Positions 25,331 through 35,069 of a stretch of 64,000 bases of DNA are shown here, piece by piece; positions within the stretch are counted from its first letter, which is position 1, and every line of letters starts with the position of its first letter. This DNA is from an uncultured Ruminococcus sp. (GTDB lineage: Bacteria > Bacillota > Clostridia > Oscillospirales > Ruminococcaceae): assembly GCA_910579835.1 (NCBI GenBank), contig CAJTWQ010000003.1:3512-67511 (forward strand), in the 5' to 3' direction. A program made the position numbers and the translations under genes. The notes beneath the pieces were generated by a model. The model saw nothing but the letters and a program-made list of their open reading frames with translations, was not told the DNA's origin and did no database searches.

Positions 25331-27484
25331 ATGTTTGACACATCAACAAACATAAAGCGCATAGTCGGCATTTCAGCCGCAGCTTTATGCATGCTTTCAT
25401 CCATCAGAATCGCTCCCGTAACTGTTCGGGAAATCGAAGCTGCCGGAGATACTATGACAGCTTTTGAGATCACCGAAGACATGGGGCTTGGCTGGAATCT
25501 CGGAAACAGCTTCGATGCATATATGTCAGCGAATAATGTTCCGCTGGATACCTATGGTCTTGAAGCTGAGACCTGTTGGGGAAATCCAAAGACTACGAAT
25601 GCGATGCTTGACGCTGTTAAGGCAAAGGGCTTCAATACTATCCGTGTGCCCGTGACCTGGTTCCAGCACGTTGACAAAAACAACGGCTACAAAATCGACG
25701 AGGCATGGCTTGCGCGCGTCAAAGAAGTCGTTGACTACTGCTACAACAACGGAATGTACGTTATCCTCAATCTTCATCACGAAGAGCCGTATCAGAACCG
25801 TTCAACTTTGGGTGCAGACTACGAGGAGATCAACGGCTATGTAACCGCCCTCTGGGGTCAGCTTGCCGAAGTTTTCAAGGATTATAACCAGCACCTTATT
25901 TTCGAAACAATGAACGAACCTCGTGCCAAGGAAACCGACCACGAATGGTGGGGCCCCCACGACGACGAGGTTGACGCTATCAATAAGATAAACGCAAACG
26001 CTCTTGATGTTATCCGTAAGGCTGGCGGACAGAACGATACGCGTCTTGTAATGATGCCCGGTTACTGCGCTTCAAGTGATACTTCAATTATGAGCAAGGT
26101 TGTTATCCCTGATGACGATTTTGTGGCTGCCTCTGTTCATGCATATTCGCCATACAGCTTTGCTATGGATGATAAAGTTGCGTCTCATGATACGTTTACA
26201 GAAACCAACCGTACCGAGCTTATATCTATTATGGACGGTATCAGAAAAACGTTTGGCGATAAGGACATTCCGGTAGTTCTCGGTGAATTCAGCTCCTCAA
26301 ACTTCGGAAATACCGAGGCGAGATGCAATTGGGCAGACGCTTATATATCAACCGCAAAGGCTTATGGTTTCCCCTGCGTTCTCTGGGACAACAACGTTGA
26401 AAAGAACAACGGCGGCGAAGCTCATGGTTATCTCGACAGAAACAACTGCACATGGTATTCCGCATCCGAGCCGGTTATCGACAAGATGCTTGATGTAATT
26501 GCTGACAGTTCGATCAAATGGGGCAGCGAGAGAAAGTCCCCTGTTATCAATCATGACGACATTTCAACAGGCACTCAGCTTATTGATCAGTCTTATGACC
26601 TTGACGCATCTGTCGAGGACGGAAACTGCACTCCTGGTCTTAACGCCAATTGGAAGCTCCTTGAGGGCGGAGACGTTGCCGTACAGTTTACAGGTGATGC
26701 TCCGGTTATCGCTGTTGTTGACGGAAGCTGGCAGAATTGGACTGAAATCAAGCCCTATGATGTTCAGGACGGAATTGCATACTACTCATCCGAGCATATC
26801 AAATCCGCCTGGTCTGGTGATGCATCTGAAATAGAGCATCTTTTTGTAAGAACCAACAGCAAAACAAATGTTACTGCTATTGCCGTTATCGGCGGCGGTA
26901 CGGTTGTTAATCCGCCCGAAGACAACACAAAGAAGTTCGATCTTGATCTTTCCGCAAGAACGGATAGCGACATAAAGCTTGTCATTACATTTACAGGCGC
27001 AGCCGGATCGACTATCAACGGATGCGTAGGCTATATGGGCGACGAATGGACAAATATCGAATATGAGGGCAAGATTGGCGAAGACGGAACTTTCTTAGTT
27101 GAAGTAGCTCTTGGCGACGGCGAAAACGCTATTCCTGACGGAATCACATCTGCACAGGCTCAGATTTGGTGGTGCGATGATGAAAACGTCACTATGTCAG
27201 ATTATAAGCTTGAGGGCAAGAGCGTAACTCCTCCTGTCGGTGTAAATTACGGCGATGCCAACTGCAACGGAGAGATTCGTTTGAGCGATGCAGTTCTTAT
27301 CATGCAGGCTATCGGTAATCCCGACGTATACGGCGTAAACGGAAGCGACCCGTCACATATTACCGAGCGCGGCACTATAAACGGCGACTGCTACAATACC
27401 GGAGACGGACTTACAAATAAGGACGCTCTTGCAGTACAGATGCTTCTTATTCATATCGTTGATTCACTTCCGATCAAAGAATAA
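25331..27484 (+). CDS. GH5 endoglucanase with dockerin (cellulosomal)
   Basis: 717 residues. Residues 1-38 are a signal/anchor region. Residues 45-390 are a GH5 catalytic barrel close to subfamily 4: NLHHEEPY, acid/base Glu196 in ETMNEP, HAYSPY, nucleophile Glu319 in VLGEFSS, and LWDNN. Two beta-rich modules follow (about 410-525 and 535-635), each with aromatic residues that could bind glycan; I cannot name their families. Residues 639-715 are a type I dockerin of ruminococcal type (GDANCNGEIRLSDAVLIMQ, then GDGLTNKDALAVQMLLI). It would be secreted and dock to a scaffoldin cohesin. Ribosome site aggaggg before the ATG. Monocistronic, with its own terminator. Confidence 0.93.
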   Translation: MFDTSTNIKRIVGISAAALCMLSSIRIAPVTVREIEAAGDTMTAFEITEDMGLGWNLGNSFDAYMSANNVPLDTYGLEAETCWGNPKTTNAMLDAVKAKGFNTIRVPVTWFQHVDKNNGYKIDEAWLARVKEVVDYCYNNGMYVILNLHHEEPYQNRSTLGADYEEINGYVTALWGQLAEVFKDYNQHLIFETMNEPRAKETDHEWWGPHDDEVDAINKINANALDVIRKAGGQNDTRLVMMPGYCASSDTSIMSKVVIPDDDFVAASVHAYSPYSFAMDDKVASHDTFTETNRTELISIMDGIRKTFGDKDIPVVLGEFSSSNFGNTEARCNWADAYISTAKAYGFPCVLWDNNVEKNNGGEAHGYLDRNNCTWYSASEPVIDKMLDVIADSSIKWGSERKSPVINHDDISTGTQLIDQSYDLDASVEDGNCTPGLNANWKLLEGGDVAVQFTGDAPVIAVVDGSWQNWTEIKPYDVQDGIAYYSSEHIKSAWSGDASEIEHLFVRTNSKTNVTAIAVIGGGTVVNPPEDNTKKFDLDLSARTDSDIKLVITFTGAAGSTINGCVGYMGDEWTNIEYEGKIGEDGTFLVEVALGDGENAIPDGITSAQAQIWWCDDENVTMSDYKLEGKSVTPPVGVNYGDANCNGEIRLSDAVLIMQAIGNPDVYGVNGSDPSHITERGTINGDCYNTGDGLTNKDALAVQMLLIHIVDSLPIKE

Positions 27485-27540
27485 TGCCTTGACGCTATCC
27501 GTACATAACGGCGGTATATAGACTTAAAATTGCATTAAAA

Positions 27541-27577
27541 CAGGGAGACTTTTCTGAAAGAATCTCCCTGTTTTTTT
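27541..27577 (+). terminator. rho-independent terminator after the cellulase
   Basis: Arms cagggaga (27541-27548) and tctccctg (27563-27570), then seven T. Confidence 0.88.
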
Positions 27578-27660
27578 ATACAAATATGTCCGTCGCTGAC
27601 GTACAAGCGTATTTACTAAAAACACACAGCAGAAATGGCGTTTTTTCTACTTTCTATCAA

Positions 27661-27689
27661 TTGATTTTTCTGGTAAAATGGAATATAAT
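27661..27689 (+). promoter_or_regulatory. aspartate kinase promoter
   Basis: TTGATT at 27661-27666, 17 bases, TATAAT at 27684-27689; the start would be near 27697, about 30 bases before the gene. No lysine riboswitch-like structure fits in this short leader. Confidence 0.78.
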
Positions 27690-27729
27690 AGTTATTGTGA
27701 TTATTTTGTCAATAAAGGAATGAATGGTA

Positions 27730-29064
27730 ATGGCTAACAAAGTCGTAAAATTTGGTGGAAGCAGTCTCGCTGACGCAAATCAATTTAGGAAAGTCGCCGC
27801 TATTATTAAAAGCGATGAAAAAAGGAAATACGTTGTCCCGTCTGCTCCGGGAAAAAGATTTTCCGATGACATCAAAATAACGGATATGCTCTATAAATGC
27901 TGTGAACTTGCAGGCAGCGGAATTGATTTTTCCGAACCTTTTCAGATTATTAAGGAGCGATACAACGGAATTATTGCCGAACTGGGCATTGATATGTCCC
28001 TGGATGAAGATTTTGATTTCATTGCAGCGGAACTTAAAAAACGCCCTGCCAAGGATTTTGCCGCCAGCAGAGGCGAATACCTTAATGGCAAGGTACTTGC
28101 AAATTATCTGGGCTACAGCTTCGTTGACGCCGCTGATGTTATCGTTTTTGATACAAAGGGTACTCTTATCCTTGACAGAACCGTCAGAGCCGTACGGGAG
28201 AGGCTGAAAGGTCTGGACAATGCCGTTATTCCCGGATTTTACGGCAGAACCACCGAGGGTATAGTCAAGACCTTTTCAAGAGGCGGCTCGGACGTTACAG
28301 GTTCTATTATCGCCAATGCTGTAAAGGCTGAAATATACGAGAATTGGACGGATGTTTCCGGCTTCCTTATTGCTGATCCAAGAATTGTTGAGAACCCAGA
28401 TGTTATCGAAGTTATTACCTATAGGGAGCTTAGAGAGCTTGCATACATGGGAGCCTCCGTACTTCACGAGGACGCTATTTTCCCTGTAAGATCAGCGGGA
28501 ATTCCGATTAATATTAGAAATACCAACCGTCCGGAAGATCCCGGAACTATGATCGTTTCCGACGACTACGACTTCAGCGGCGAAAGTCTCCGCTACACCA
28601 TTACCGGTATCGCCGGAAAAAAGGGATTCAGCACAATTAATATTGAAAAGGCCATGATGAACAACGAAACTGGCTTTGGCATGAAGCTCCTTACAGTGCT
28701 TTATGAGAACGGCCTGTCCTTTGAACATATGCCCTCCGGAATTGATACCATGAGCGTTACGCTCAGCACGGAAAAGCTGGCTCCTGTCCGTGAAAAGGTA
28801 CTTGCTGAAATAAGAAAGGCAGTAAATCCCGATCATATTGAAATCGAGGACGGTATTTCAATTCTGGCTGTCGTAGGACGGAGAATGAAGAATACAAGAG
28901 GAACTGTCGCCCGAATTTTTGCGGCTTTGGCTCATGCAAGAATCAATGTCAAGCTTATAGATCAAGGCTCCAGTGAGCTGAATGTTATTATAGGAGTAAA
29001 TGAGCACGAACTTCCAGAGGCCATCAGAAGAATATACGATATGTTTATTAATTCAGAGAAATAA
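27730..29064 (+). CDS. aspartate kinase
   Basis: 444 residues of aspartokinase, the first step towards lysine, threonine and methionine. VVKFGGSSLADANQFRKVA is the kinase N-terminus, TFSRGGSDVTGSIIANAV the substrate/ATP motif, and two ACT domains fill residues from about 290 (FSTINIEKAMMN and ISILAVVGRRMKNTRG). An in-frame ATG at 27724 also exists; AAAGGA at 27714-27719 is 10 bases from 27730 and only 4 from 27724, so I prefer the later. The ACT domains imply feedback by lysine or threonine. It stands alone between two terminators. Confidence 0.95.
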   Translation: MANKVVKFGGSSLADANQFRKVAAIIKSDEKRKYVVPSAPGKRFSDDIKITDMLYKCCELAGSGIDFSEPFQIIKERYNGIIAELGIDMSLDEDFDFIAAELKKRPAKDFAASRGEYLNGKVLANYLGYSFVDAADVIVFDTKGTLILDRTVRAVRERLKGLDNAVIPGFYGRTTEGIVKTFSRGGSDVTGSIIANAVKAEIYENWTDVSGFLIADPRIVENPDVIEVITYRELRELAYMGASVLHEDAIFPVRSAGIPINIRNTNRPEDPGTMIVSDDYDFSGESLRYTITGIAGKKGFSTINIEKAMMNNETGFGMKLLTVLYENGLSFEHMPSGIDTMSVTLSTEKLAPVREKVLAEIRKAVNPDHIEIEDGISILAVVGRRMKNTRGTVARIFAALAHARINVKLIDQGSSELNVIIGVNEHELPEAIRRIYDMFINSEK

Positions 29065-29078
29065 TATAATAACAAAAA

Positions 29079-29107
29079 AGACGCACTGTTTAGTGCGTCT
29101 TTTTTTT
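29079..29107. terminator. terminator after aspartate kinase
   Basis: 9-bp stem agacgcact / agtgcgtct with loop gttt, seven T on the plus strand and six A on the other side, so it may work for both strands. Confidence 0.9.
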
Positions 29108-29111
29108 GAAT

Positions 29112-29141
29112 AAAAAACCTGCCTGGCAAACGCCGGACAGG
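29112..29141 (-). terminator. terminator after secF
   Basis: Stem 29118-29127 / 29132-29141 with loop aaac, one mismatch and one G-T pair; six T follow on the minus strand (29117-29112). Confidence 0.78.
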
Positions 29142-29166
29142 TCTTGGAATTTTTAACTTAACAAAA

Positions 29167-30393
29167 TTACTGCTTTTTCTCGGATTTCTTCGATTTTTCC
29201 TTGTTCATCCACCATGACCATGTTACAGGAGCAACAAAGAGCGAAGAATAGGTACCGGAGATAAGACCGAACATCAACGGAACTGAGAAGCTAAGCAGCG
29301 AATGATAGCCTGTTACGAATACAACTATTGAAATAATAAGCATTGTACTGATAGTTGTAATAGATGTTCTTATAGAACGCGTAAGAGATTGTGTACAACT
29401 GATGTTGATACGCTCATTAAGAGAAGCCTTGGGATACAGCGTGCGGTTTTCTCTGATTCTATCATAGATAACGATAGTATTGTTAATAGAATAACCGAGT
29501 ATCGTAAGAAGTACGGCAACAGTATTCTTGTCAAACTCAAATCCGCAAATAACCGATACTGCAATTGCAACAAAAAGGTCATGGCAAAGAGCAAATACCG
29601 AGCATACGCCTGCCGACCAGCCGCCGATCTTTCTGAAACGCACGGCAATGTATATGATAACCATGATTGCTGCAAATACAACGGCCACAAGGCACTTGAT
29701 AAGAGCCTCACGGGCTGTGGACGAACTTACATTGTTTATGCTGGGACTTTCAATATTGTTGTCGGGGAATCTGCTGGTAAGACGCTCCGTCAGCTCGTTG
29801 GGATGAACCTTGTTTACAGAATCTTCAAACTCAATTTCATTGCCGGAAAGCTTTTCTTTCAGAGAAGCTGTCAGATCCTCGCGTTCTTCAGTAGAGAACG
29901 AGTCCCTTGTAAAGGAAATTGTAAGGATTTTCGTGCCGTCCACATCAGAAAACGACGTTTCAGCAGGGGTATTTTTGAAATATCCGTCAACGGTCTCCTT
30001 GAGAACATTCTGGTCGATTTCCCCCGTATAGCTGAAATTAAACTGATAATCGGTGGAAACATCGAAAGTCTCAGATGATGTATAGGCAATGATTATCTGA
30101 TTCTTGTCCTCAGTTCCAATAGCCTTTCCAAGCTTAACGTTTACAGGCGCATCAATAAGGTCGTCTACGGCTTTTTTTACATCATTTGCATCTATTTCGC
30201 CGGTATAGTTGTAGGAAATCTCAGCGCCGCCTTTGAATTCGATCGACAGATTTACGCCCCTAACAATAAGACCGACGATAAGCGCGGCAATAACGCCGAT
30301 CACGATACCGAAGATCATTCTTTTCTTTGCGCAGAAATTATACACCTTTTCAGGCATAAGAGCAGAAACCTCTTTTTTGGTTCTCTTCGTCAT
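29167..30393 (-). CDS. secF: protein translocase subunit SecF
   Basis: 408 residues, longer than the roughly 300 of many SecF proteins. An N-terminal transmembrane helix (FGIVIGVIAALIVGLIV) is followed by GVNLSIEFKGGAEISYNY, typical of SecF. The periplasmic region is expanded to about 170 residues with two repeated EIDxNxxK-like segments. The C-terminal half holds five helices with ILGYSINNTIVIYDRIRENR. SecDF uses the proton gradient to aid late protein export, relevant to the secreted hydrolases here. It overlaps secD by 4 bases. Confidence 0.94.
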   Translation of the reverse strand: MTKRTKKEVSALMPEKVYNFCAKKRMIFGIVIGVIAALIVGLIVRGVNLSIEFKGGAEISYNYTGEIDANDVKKAVDDLIDAPVNVKLGKAIGTEDKNQIIIAYTSSETFDVSTDYQFNFSYTGEIDQNVLKETVDGYFKNTPAETSFSDVDGTKILTISFTRDSFSTEEREDLTASLKEKLSGNEIEFEDSVNKVHPNELTERLTSRFPDNNIESPSINNVSSSTAREALIKCLVAVVFAAIMVIIYIAVRFRKIGGWSAGVCSVFALCHDLFVAIAVSVICGFEFDKNTVAVLLTILGYSINNTIVIYDRIRENRTLYPKASLNERINISCTQSLTRSIRTSITTISTMLIISIVVFVTGYHSLLSFSVPLMFGLISGTYSSLFVAPVTWSWWMNKEKSKKSEKKQ

Positions 30394-31820
30394 TTCTCGT
30401 CACCTCCGTAAAGCTTTCTGTTTTTAAAGCAGTTAAACTTTGAAAGTGATGTTACCATAAGTCTGGCCGCGAAAACTCCCATTACAAAGTTAAGTATAAC
30501 GCCTGCAAGAAGAGTGAATCCGAAAGAGTATACAAAGCCCTCAGCCGTTGCGCCGAATGCAAAGAATACAGTCTTGTTAAGTATCTTCGAGAAGAAGCTT
30601 GACGGAACGCCGAATGCACCCATAAGAATAACGGCGATAAGCACGTTGGTTACGTTTCCGTCCAGGATAGCGGAAAACGCTTTCTTATATGCAATTTTAA
30701 TAGAGGCGTCAAGAGTCTTTCCTGTTTTAAGCTCTTCTTTAATACGCTCGCTGGTGATGATATTGGCGTCAACACCCATACCTACCGCAAGGATGATACC
30801 TGCGATACCCGGAATAGTAAGCGTAGAACCAGGCATAAATCCAAACCAGCCTGTTAAAAAAGCAATGCTTCCCGTAACTTGTCCGATAAGAGCTATTACT
30901 GCAACAAAGCCGGGCAGCCTGTAAAGAAACACCATATATACTGAAATGAAGCAGAAAGCTATCGCAGCTGCAAGGAGCATCGCGTCAAGAGAACCTGACC
31001 CCATCGTAGGAGTAATCGTTCTTTTGTTGGTAGCCTCCATTTTAAAAGGAAGCGCGCCGCCGTTAATCTTGTCGGCAAGATCCTTTGCCTCCTCGTATGT
31101 AAAGCCGCTGCCGCCGCCGGTGATAATCGCATTTCCATCGTTGATAGGCTCGTTTACCATAGGAGCAGAGATCTGCAGATCGTCCATCCAGATTGCGATA
31201 GGAATATTGCTTGAATACGCCTGCTGAGTGGCATTTGCAAATTTTTCCCTGCCTGATTCCTTAAGATTAAGTGAAACGACGATTTCCTTACCTGTAGCAG
31301 TGTTACTTGACTGCTGCTGAACAACCTTAGCAGAATCAACATCCGAACCTGTAAGAACAGGGCCGTCAGGGCTGGTATATGCAGATTTTCCGGCTGCATC
31401 TGTAGTCTTCTCCGTACCCATATAGAAAGCCAGTTCAGCCATATTGCCCAGTTCCTGTACTGCCTTGTCTGGATCAAAGTCGGTTGTTCCTGCCTCCCAA
31501 GGGAAACGGACAATAATTCTGTCGCTTTTTGTGTCGCTGTATACTTCGCTGTCGGTAATACCGAGTGCGGAAAGTCTTGTTTTGATAACAACTGTCGCAG
31601 CCTCCAGCTCGCTGTCGCTTGCCTCGGCTCCTTCCGCCGGTTCAAAGGTAGCGTCAACACCGCCCTGAATGTCTATACCAAGACGAACGTCGTCAACGCC
31701 TTTAATCATCGTCTTGATATTGTCGCCGTATCTGTAGTCCAGACCGACAATGGCTGAGAAGGAGAACAGCGCTATCAAAGCAACGACAATGAAGAAAGTT
31801 GATTTTCCAATCCTTTTCAC
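30390..31820 (-). CDS. secD: protein translocase subunit SecD
   Basis: 476 residues. One N-terminal helix, then LGIDIQGGVDATFEP (the SecD signature), a periplasmic part and five C-terminal helices with GMGVDANIITSERIKEEL. The GTG at 31820 is spaced 7 bases from AAGGAGG, while an in-frame ATG two codons earlier (31826) lies only one base from it, so GTG is the more likely start. First gene of secD-secF. Confidence 0.94.
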   Translation of the reverse strand: MKRIGKSTFFIVVALIALFSFSAIVGLDYRYGDNIKTMIKGVDDVRLGIDIQGGVDATFEPAEGAEASDSELEAATVVIKTRLSALGITDSEVYSDTKSDRIIVRFPWEAGTTDFDPDKAVQELGNMAELAFYMGTEKTTDAAGKSAYTSPDGPVLTGSDVDSAKVVQQQSSNTATGKEIVVSLNLKESGREKFANATQQAYSSNIPIAIWMDDLQISAPMVNEPINDGNAIITGGGSGFTYEEAKDLADKINGGALPFKMEATNKRTITPTMGSGSLDAMLLAAAIAFCFISVYMVFLYRLPGFVAVIALIGQVTGSIAFLTGWFGFMPGSTLTIPGIAGIILAVGMGVDANIITSERIKEELKTGKTLDASIKIAYKKAFSAILDGNVTNVLIAVILMGAFGVPSSFFSKILNKTVFFAFGATAEGFVYSFGFTLLAGVILNFVMGVFAARLMVTSLSKFNCFKNRKLYGGDEK

Positions 31821-31937
31821 GGTCATGCCTCCTTAAAAAATCTGAACTTTTTTCAAGTCCGCTTTGCCCGGCTTGAAAATCGGTTCTATAGTAAACGTCT
31901 GATTTTTTACCGTCTACTGCAATAAGCAATTGTTAAT

Positions 31938-31966
31938 ATTGTACTATATTTTCATAAAAAAGTCAA
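31938..31966 (-). promoter_or_regulatory. secDF promoter
   Basis: Minus strand: TTGACT (31966-31961), 17 bases, TACAAT (31943-31938). The leader is about 110 bases. The stretch 31967-32055 shows nothing else. Confidence 0.75.
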
Positions 31967-32055
31967 GCATATAGCAGTTAAATGCAAATATTTCAAGAAT
32001 TTGCACAATTACGCAGCTATTTTTTTGCCATTATTTACATAAAATCTAAACTCCA

Positions 32056-32133
32056 TGCATATTCTTTGCCTGTGCGTGCGGACAAGAGCTGTAATGCCGC
32101 TTAATGCGGAGCGAGTTTACGAGCGTGAACCGG
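32056..32133. repeat. dispersed repeat, copy downstream of atpC
   Basis: Matches 34056-34139 in the same orientation: tgcatat...., gcgtgcggaca, gccgcttaatgcggagcgag, tttacgagcg, gtgaaccgg. It contains a small hairpin (gccgcttaatgcggag). It ends 10 bases after the atpC stop in transcript direction. Function unknown. Confidence 0.7.
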
Positions 32134-32142
32134 GTGCTTAGG

Positions 32143-33950
<1,808 letters not shown>

Positions 33951-34055
33951 TTATTGTTTCACCTCTTTTAGAGCCACCGCACCAGCGGTATGTTCGTTCC
34001 ACGCTTCCGCCCAACGACGCAGAAGAATACGAAATGCATGGGGTATTAAATTACC

Positions 34056-34139
34056 TGCATATGAATTTCTTCTGCGTGCAGACAAAAACTGTTGCGCCGT
34101 TGAGTGCAGAGCGAGTTTACGAGCGCAAGCGTGAACCGG
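34056..34139. repeat. dispersed repeat inside the atp operon, between gamma and beta
   Basis: About 84 bases similar to 32056-32133 (shared gagcgagtttacgagcg and gtgaaccgg). It fills part of the 206-base gap 33951-34156. A 75-codon frame across the gap looks like chance: Arg/Ala-rich and reading through the repeat. The gap may change expression of beta and epsilon relative to the upstream genes. Confidence 0.7.
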
Positions 34140-34156
34140 CGGCGGCAACTTGCCGC

Positions 34157-35056
34157 CTACCGGGCTGAACCGCTGCATACTTCTGTAATTTCCTGGGTTA
34201 TGGCTGCCTGTCTTGCCCTGTTATAGAGCAGAGAAAAGTCCTTTATCATATCCTTTGCGCTGGACGTTGCCGCATCCATCGCCGTCATTCTCGACTGCTG
34301 TTCACAGCAGAATGCCTCTACCATCGCTCCGTATATAATGCCTTTGGCATAATTCGGTATAAGATGCGCCATTACCTCTTCCGGAGACGGCAAAAACGAA
34401 GCTTTCGGAAGCTTTTTTATAGTTCCATCGGGAGCTTTTCCAAAATGTCGGCGGCTGAAAGGAAGCAACTGAACCATTTTAGTTTCCTGAACGTTCGAGC
34501 TTACCATATCGGTATAAATGACATAAACCTCGTCAAGTTCCCTGTTTTCAAATTTATCCAAAACCAGCCGTGCGATCTCCATAGCACGGTAAGATGTGGG
34601 ATTCTGCGTTGTATAGAGAAATTCTCCGTCCACATAAGGCTTACTGCTGTTTTTCAGGCGGCTTGTAAAATACATTCTGCCCACCTGTCCCAAAACAAAA
34701 AGATAGCAGTTGCCTATGTCAGGGGATTTTGCAAGCTCCTGTTCCGTAAATTTAAGAATATTGTGATTATAGCTTCCGCACAATCCTTTATCCGCCGTAA
34801 CGACGATATATCCCTTTTTCCTCTTTTCATTAGGTATATCCGTCCTGCGGTCAAAATACATCTGTCTTGTATGCGGCGTATGTTCAAGAACGCTGTTTAT
34901 CGTCTCCTGAAGCTTGTAGAAGTACGGCTCGGTGGAATCGAGAGCTTTTCGCGCCTTTTTAAGCTTTGAGGAGGAAATAAGATACATTGCGTTGGTAATT
35001 TTCAATATCTGCCGTATACTGTCAATATGCTCCCGTATCTCCCTCATATTCGCCAT
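34157..35056 (-). CDS. atpG: ATP synthase F1 subunit gamma
   Basis: 299 residues. The N-terminal helix MREIREHIDSIRQILKITNAM and the C-terminal helix DMIKDFSLLYNRARQAAITQEITE form the rotor coiled coil, and GYIVVTADKGLCGSYN is the central Rossmann-like start. The ATG at 35056 has GGAG eight bases upstream; the frame opens earlier at a TTG without support. It starts 13 bases after the delta-alpha fusion gene. Confidence 0.96.
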   Translation of the reverse strand: MANMREIREHIDSIRQILKITNAMYLISSSKLKKARKALDSTEPYFYKLQETINSVLEHTPHTRQMYFDRRTDIPNEKRKKGYIVVTADKGLCGSYNHNILKFTEQELAKSPDIGNCYLFVLGQVGRMYFTSRLKNSSKPYVDGEFLYTTQNPTSYRAMEIARLVLDKFENRELDEVYVIYTDMVSSNVQETKMVQLLPFSRRHFGKAPDGTIKKLPKASFLPSPEEVMAHLIPNYAKGIIYGAMVEAFCCEQQSRMTAMDAATSSAKDMIKDFSLLYNRARQAAITQEITEVCSGSAR

Positions 35057-35069
35057 AATTCGCCGCTCC

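Noticed and set aside
27485..27723. Lysine riboswitch before aspartate kinase
   Set aside because: The promoter lies about 60 bases before the gene, leaving a leader too short for the roughly 180-base L-box.
33951..34178. 75-codon frame between atpG and atpD as a gene
   Set aside because: It overlaps the end of atpG, reads through a dispersed repeat, is Arg/Ala-rich without a motif, and lacks a good ribosome site.
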